Source of the DNA: an uncultured Bacillota bacterium | Lineage (GTDB): Bacteria; Bacillota; Clostridia; Peptostreptococcales; Anaerovoracaceae | Assembly (NCBI GenBank): GCA_946408315.1 | Contig: CAMJRV010000109.1 | Coordinates: 1 to 7,585, forward strand | Length of the DNA: 7,585 nt | Reading direction: 5' to 3' | Shown: positions 5,754 through 7,585 of the stretch, piece by piece | Layout: every line of letters starts with the position of its first letter | How positions within the stretch are numbered: position 1 is the stretch's first letter | The notes under the pieces: generated by a model | Seen by the model: the letters and a program-made list of their open reading frames with translations, nothing else | Told to the model about the DNA's origin: nothing | The model's database searches: none | Translations under genes and position numbers: made by a program

Positions 5754-7536
5754 ACATTCCCGACGCGCCGCCGCTTCCGCCGTTTTGACGAGTTGTACCT
5801 CCGCTCTGGCGGGTTCCGCCTCCCGGCGCACCGCCGCCTGAAAAGCCTCCGCCCGGCATACCGCCTCCAGACGGCATTCCTCCTCCGGGGCCCATCACGA
5901 CCATGTTTTTCTTTGTTCCTGTCTCGTCGCCGCTTCCTGCGATGACAGGGACCAGAACGGTATCACCCTCGGAAAGCCCATTGGCGACCTGGATATAGGA
6001 TTCATCGTTGAGACCCAGTTCCACCCTGACATACTTTGCACCGGAAGGAGCGCTGCTCTGATCGATCCCCTCGGTTCCCGTCCCGCCTTTGACCAGGACG
6101 GTATTGCCCCGATTTACCGCAGAGACCGGTATTTTCAGCACATTTTGTGCGGAATTCACGACTATTTCCGCGGTTACGTTCATCCCCGGCCACAGGTCGC
6201 CTCCGTCATCGATGACAATCTCTACCGGATAGGAGGTGACGCCGTCCGTCGAGGTCCCCAAAATCCCGATGTTATTGACGTATCCGGTAAACCGCTTGTT
6301 GCTCAGAGCATCCGCCGTGATATTCACCTTTTGCCCTTCCTTCATGCTGGCGATATCCAGCTCGTCGACGTTGATGGTGAACTTCATTTCCGACATGTCG
6401 GCGATGACGCAGAGTGTCTTTGCGCCAGAGGAGTTGGATGAGTCGAGGGTATCTCCCGCCTTGACGGACTTTTCGATCACGGTGCCGGAAATCGGTGCGG
6501 TGATGTTGTATTCATCCAGTTGTTCCTGGGTGCTCTCATAGGAAAGCTTCGATTCCCGCAGCGACAGTTCGCTGTTTTTCAGATCCTGATCGGCAGAGTC
6601 CTTGGTCAGAGTGACGATAGAATCGCCCGCCCGGAGATATTCTCCTTCCGACGCCGTAATTTTTGATACCATCCCGGATGTCTTGGCGGTTACGATCTTT
6701 TCCGTATTTCCTTCCAGCGCGGCGCCTTCATAGCTGTCGATTCCGCCTGCGTTTACGGTGACATAGGTCCCGCTCTCCAGTGCGCCCGGATTCTTGACCG
6801 TCACCTCCACGTCGACGGCTTCGATATACCCGTCCAGAATCTTCTTCGTGCGATGGATATTGCTGATGGTACCGCTGAGCACTTCAAAGGTGTTTTCCAC
6901 CGTAACGTCCACAGGCTGGCCGACAGAGAGACTGCCGGCGTCATTGGCCCCGAAGGAAACCTTCGCCGTCAGATACGTATCGTCAACGATGGTGGCGATC
7001 TTGGCGCCTGAAGACACATTATCGCCTTTCTTTACGAGGATTTCCGCCACTCTTCCCGCGATGGGAGACGTAACGTTCAGCCCGTTGTAAGCGTCCAGAC
7101 TGTTCTGGTAGCTCATGTTTGATTTTTCATAGCTGATGTTGGCCTTTTCCAGGGTCTTTTCCATATCGGAAGAATCGATCCGATAAAGGAGGGCGCCTTC
7201 CGTGACGGCATCTCCTTCTTTGAACGTATCTTCCAGCACATCCCCCGACACAAGGGAAACCACGTCGTACTGCTCCTTGGGCTCCACCGTGCCCGAACCG
7301 CTGATTGTCACAGCGATATCCCCTTTGTTTACCTGATATTCCGTGTACGAAAGCGCTTCCGCATCCTTTCCGAAAATGCCGTTTACAGCGGCCGCCGCGC
7401 CGAGAATCACGGCAAGAGACACGGACGTAAAAACGATTCTGCGCTTTTTCGGGCTCAGATTATGTACTTTTTTTAAAACCGGAATTTTGCCGGTCATACT
7501 GTAGACGTGCCGGGCCGCCTTCTCCTTCAAGCTCAA
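5752..7536 (-). CDS. HlyD/MacA-family membrane-fusion adaptor with two tandem lipoyl-hairpin-barrel modules
   Basis: Adaptor subunit of the MacAB/YknXYZ-like exporter, 594 residues. A basic cytoplasmic N-terminus is followed by one membrane helix (about 34-55), leaving the rest outside. Module 1 (about 92-265): half-lipoyl (SLVSGDVLEDTFKEGDAV), a short helical hairpin (125-153), second half-lipoyl (TSPIAGRVAEILVKKGDNV), then barrel. Module 2 (about 281-466) repeats this with AKTSGMVSKITASEGEYL, hairpin 316-343 and TAPISGTVIEKSVKAGDTL, then barrel. A membrane-proximal domain (about 467-535) and a Gly/Met/Pro-rich tail (549-594) follow. MacA and YknX normally have one such module, and MacA's hairpin is longer; the short hairpins fit a cell without a TolC partner. 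The start is TTG at 7536, supported by GAGGAA 6 bases upstream. The first gene of the operon; its promoter lies partly beyond the right edge (TAAAAT-like boxes at 7555-7560 and 7569-7574, no -35 visible). Confidence 0.93.
   Translation of the reverse strand: MSLKEKAARHVYSMTGKIPVLKKVHNLSPKKRRIVFTSVSLAVILGAAAAVNGIFGKDAEALSYTEYQVNKGDIAVTISGSGTVEPKEQYDVVSLVSGDVLEDTFKEGDAVTEGALLYRIDSSDMEKTLEKANISYEKSNMSYQNSLDAYNGLNVTSPIAGRVAEILVKKGDNVSSGAKIATIVDDTYLTAKVSFGANDAGSLSVGQPVDVTVENTFEVLSGTISNIHRTKKILDGYIEAVDVEVTVKNPGALESGTYVTVNAGGIDSYEGAALEGNTEKIVTAKTSGMVSKITASEGEYLRAGDSIVTLTKDSADQDLKNSELSLRESKLSYESTQEQLDEYNITAPISGTVIEKSVKAGDTLDSSNSSGAKTLCVIADMSEMKFTINVDELDIASMKEGQKVNITADALSNKRFTGYVNNIGILGTSTDGVTSYPVEIVIDDGGDLWPGMNVTAEIVVNSAQNVLKIPVSAVNRGNTVLVKGGTGTEGIDQSSAPSGAKYVRVELGLNDESYIQVANGLSEGDTVLVPVIAGSGDETGTKKNMVVMGPGGGMPSGGGMPGGGFSGGGAPGGGTRQSGGTTRQNGGSGGASGM
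5755..5892 (-). repeat. Glycine-rich GGGMP/GGG repeat tail of the adaptor
   Basis: Residues 549-594 of the adaptor are low-complexity: short units such as GGGMPSGGGMPGGG, GGGAPGGG and TRQSGG/TRQNGG. The coding DNA is correspondingly GGC/GGA-repetitive. The tail follows a folded domain and should be disordered and outside the membrane. Similar glycine tails occur on clostridial adaptors of this class from general knowledge; their role is unclear. Confidence 0.8.
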
Positions 7537-7542
7537 TTTCCG

Positions 7543-7548
7543 TTCCTC
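7543..7548 (-). promoter_or_regulatory. Ribosome binding site supporting the TTG start of the adaptor
   Basis: GAGGAA on the minus strand, 6 bases before the TTG at 7536. The first ATG in frame is at residue 14 and is not preceded by a comparable site, so the TTG is preferred. Confidence 0.6.
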
Positions 7549-7585
7549 ACTTTCATTTTATTGGTATCATTTTACTTATAGATTG

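Noticed and set aside
1..7585. CRISPR arrays, tRNA or rRNA genes, insertion sequences, prophage or toxin-antitoxin genes
   Set aside because: I saw no regularly spaced direct repeats, no tRNA-like cloverleaf, no transposase motif or terminal inverted repeats. Nearly all of the sequence is accounted for by five intact-looking genes.

Overview
The window looks like chromosomal DNA of an anaerobic Firmicute, most likely class Clostridia. The grounds are N-terminal S-layer homology (SLH) domains behind a Sec signal peptide, strong purine-rich ribosome binding sites, a TTG start codon, a MacAB/YknXYZ-type exporter whose adaptor is anchored by one N-terminal membrane helix, and a PgcA-type phosphohexomutase. 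This is inferred from protein character; no rRNA or other taxonomic marker is present. All five genes are on the minus strand, so transcription runs from high to low coordinates.

The right part (about 7536 to 1870) is a compact gene cluster read in this order: a membrane-fusion adaptor with two tandem lipoyl/hairpin/barrel modules and a glycine-rich tail (7536-5752); a MacB/LolD-class ABC ATPase (5743-5003), starting 8 bases after the adaptor stop; a MacB/FtsX-type permease (5013-3838), overlapping the ATPase by 11 bases; and a secreted SLH protein (3771-1870), 66 bases further on with no visible terminator between. The first three should form one ABC export machine in the cytoplasmic membrane. 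The SLH protein is probably co-transcribed and wall-attached, which raises the possibility of an exporter coupled to an S-layer partner.

The only sizeable intergenic gap (1646-1869) is densely structured. It holds a 19-bp perfect hairpin next to the SLH stop, an extended -10 promoter candidate for the next gene, a perfect 10-bp dyad lying over that -10, and a second imperfect dyad with the same half-site spacing. The hairpin's long T-rich tail is on the plus strand, the wrong side for the upstream gene, so a short plus-strand RNA is possible.

The left part (1645-1) is a phosphohexomutase gene (548 codons visible) that runs off the left edge before its last domain is complete. It probably interconverts glucose-1-phosphate and glucose-6-phosphate for envelope sugar precursors and appears to be a separate transcription unit.

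The most interesting items are the transporter-SLH linkage, the duplicated adaptor architecture, a 24-bp tandem duplication that copied the permease's translation start region, and the structured gap before the mutase.
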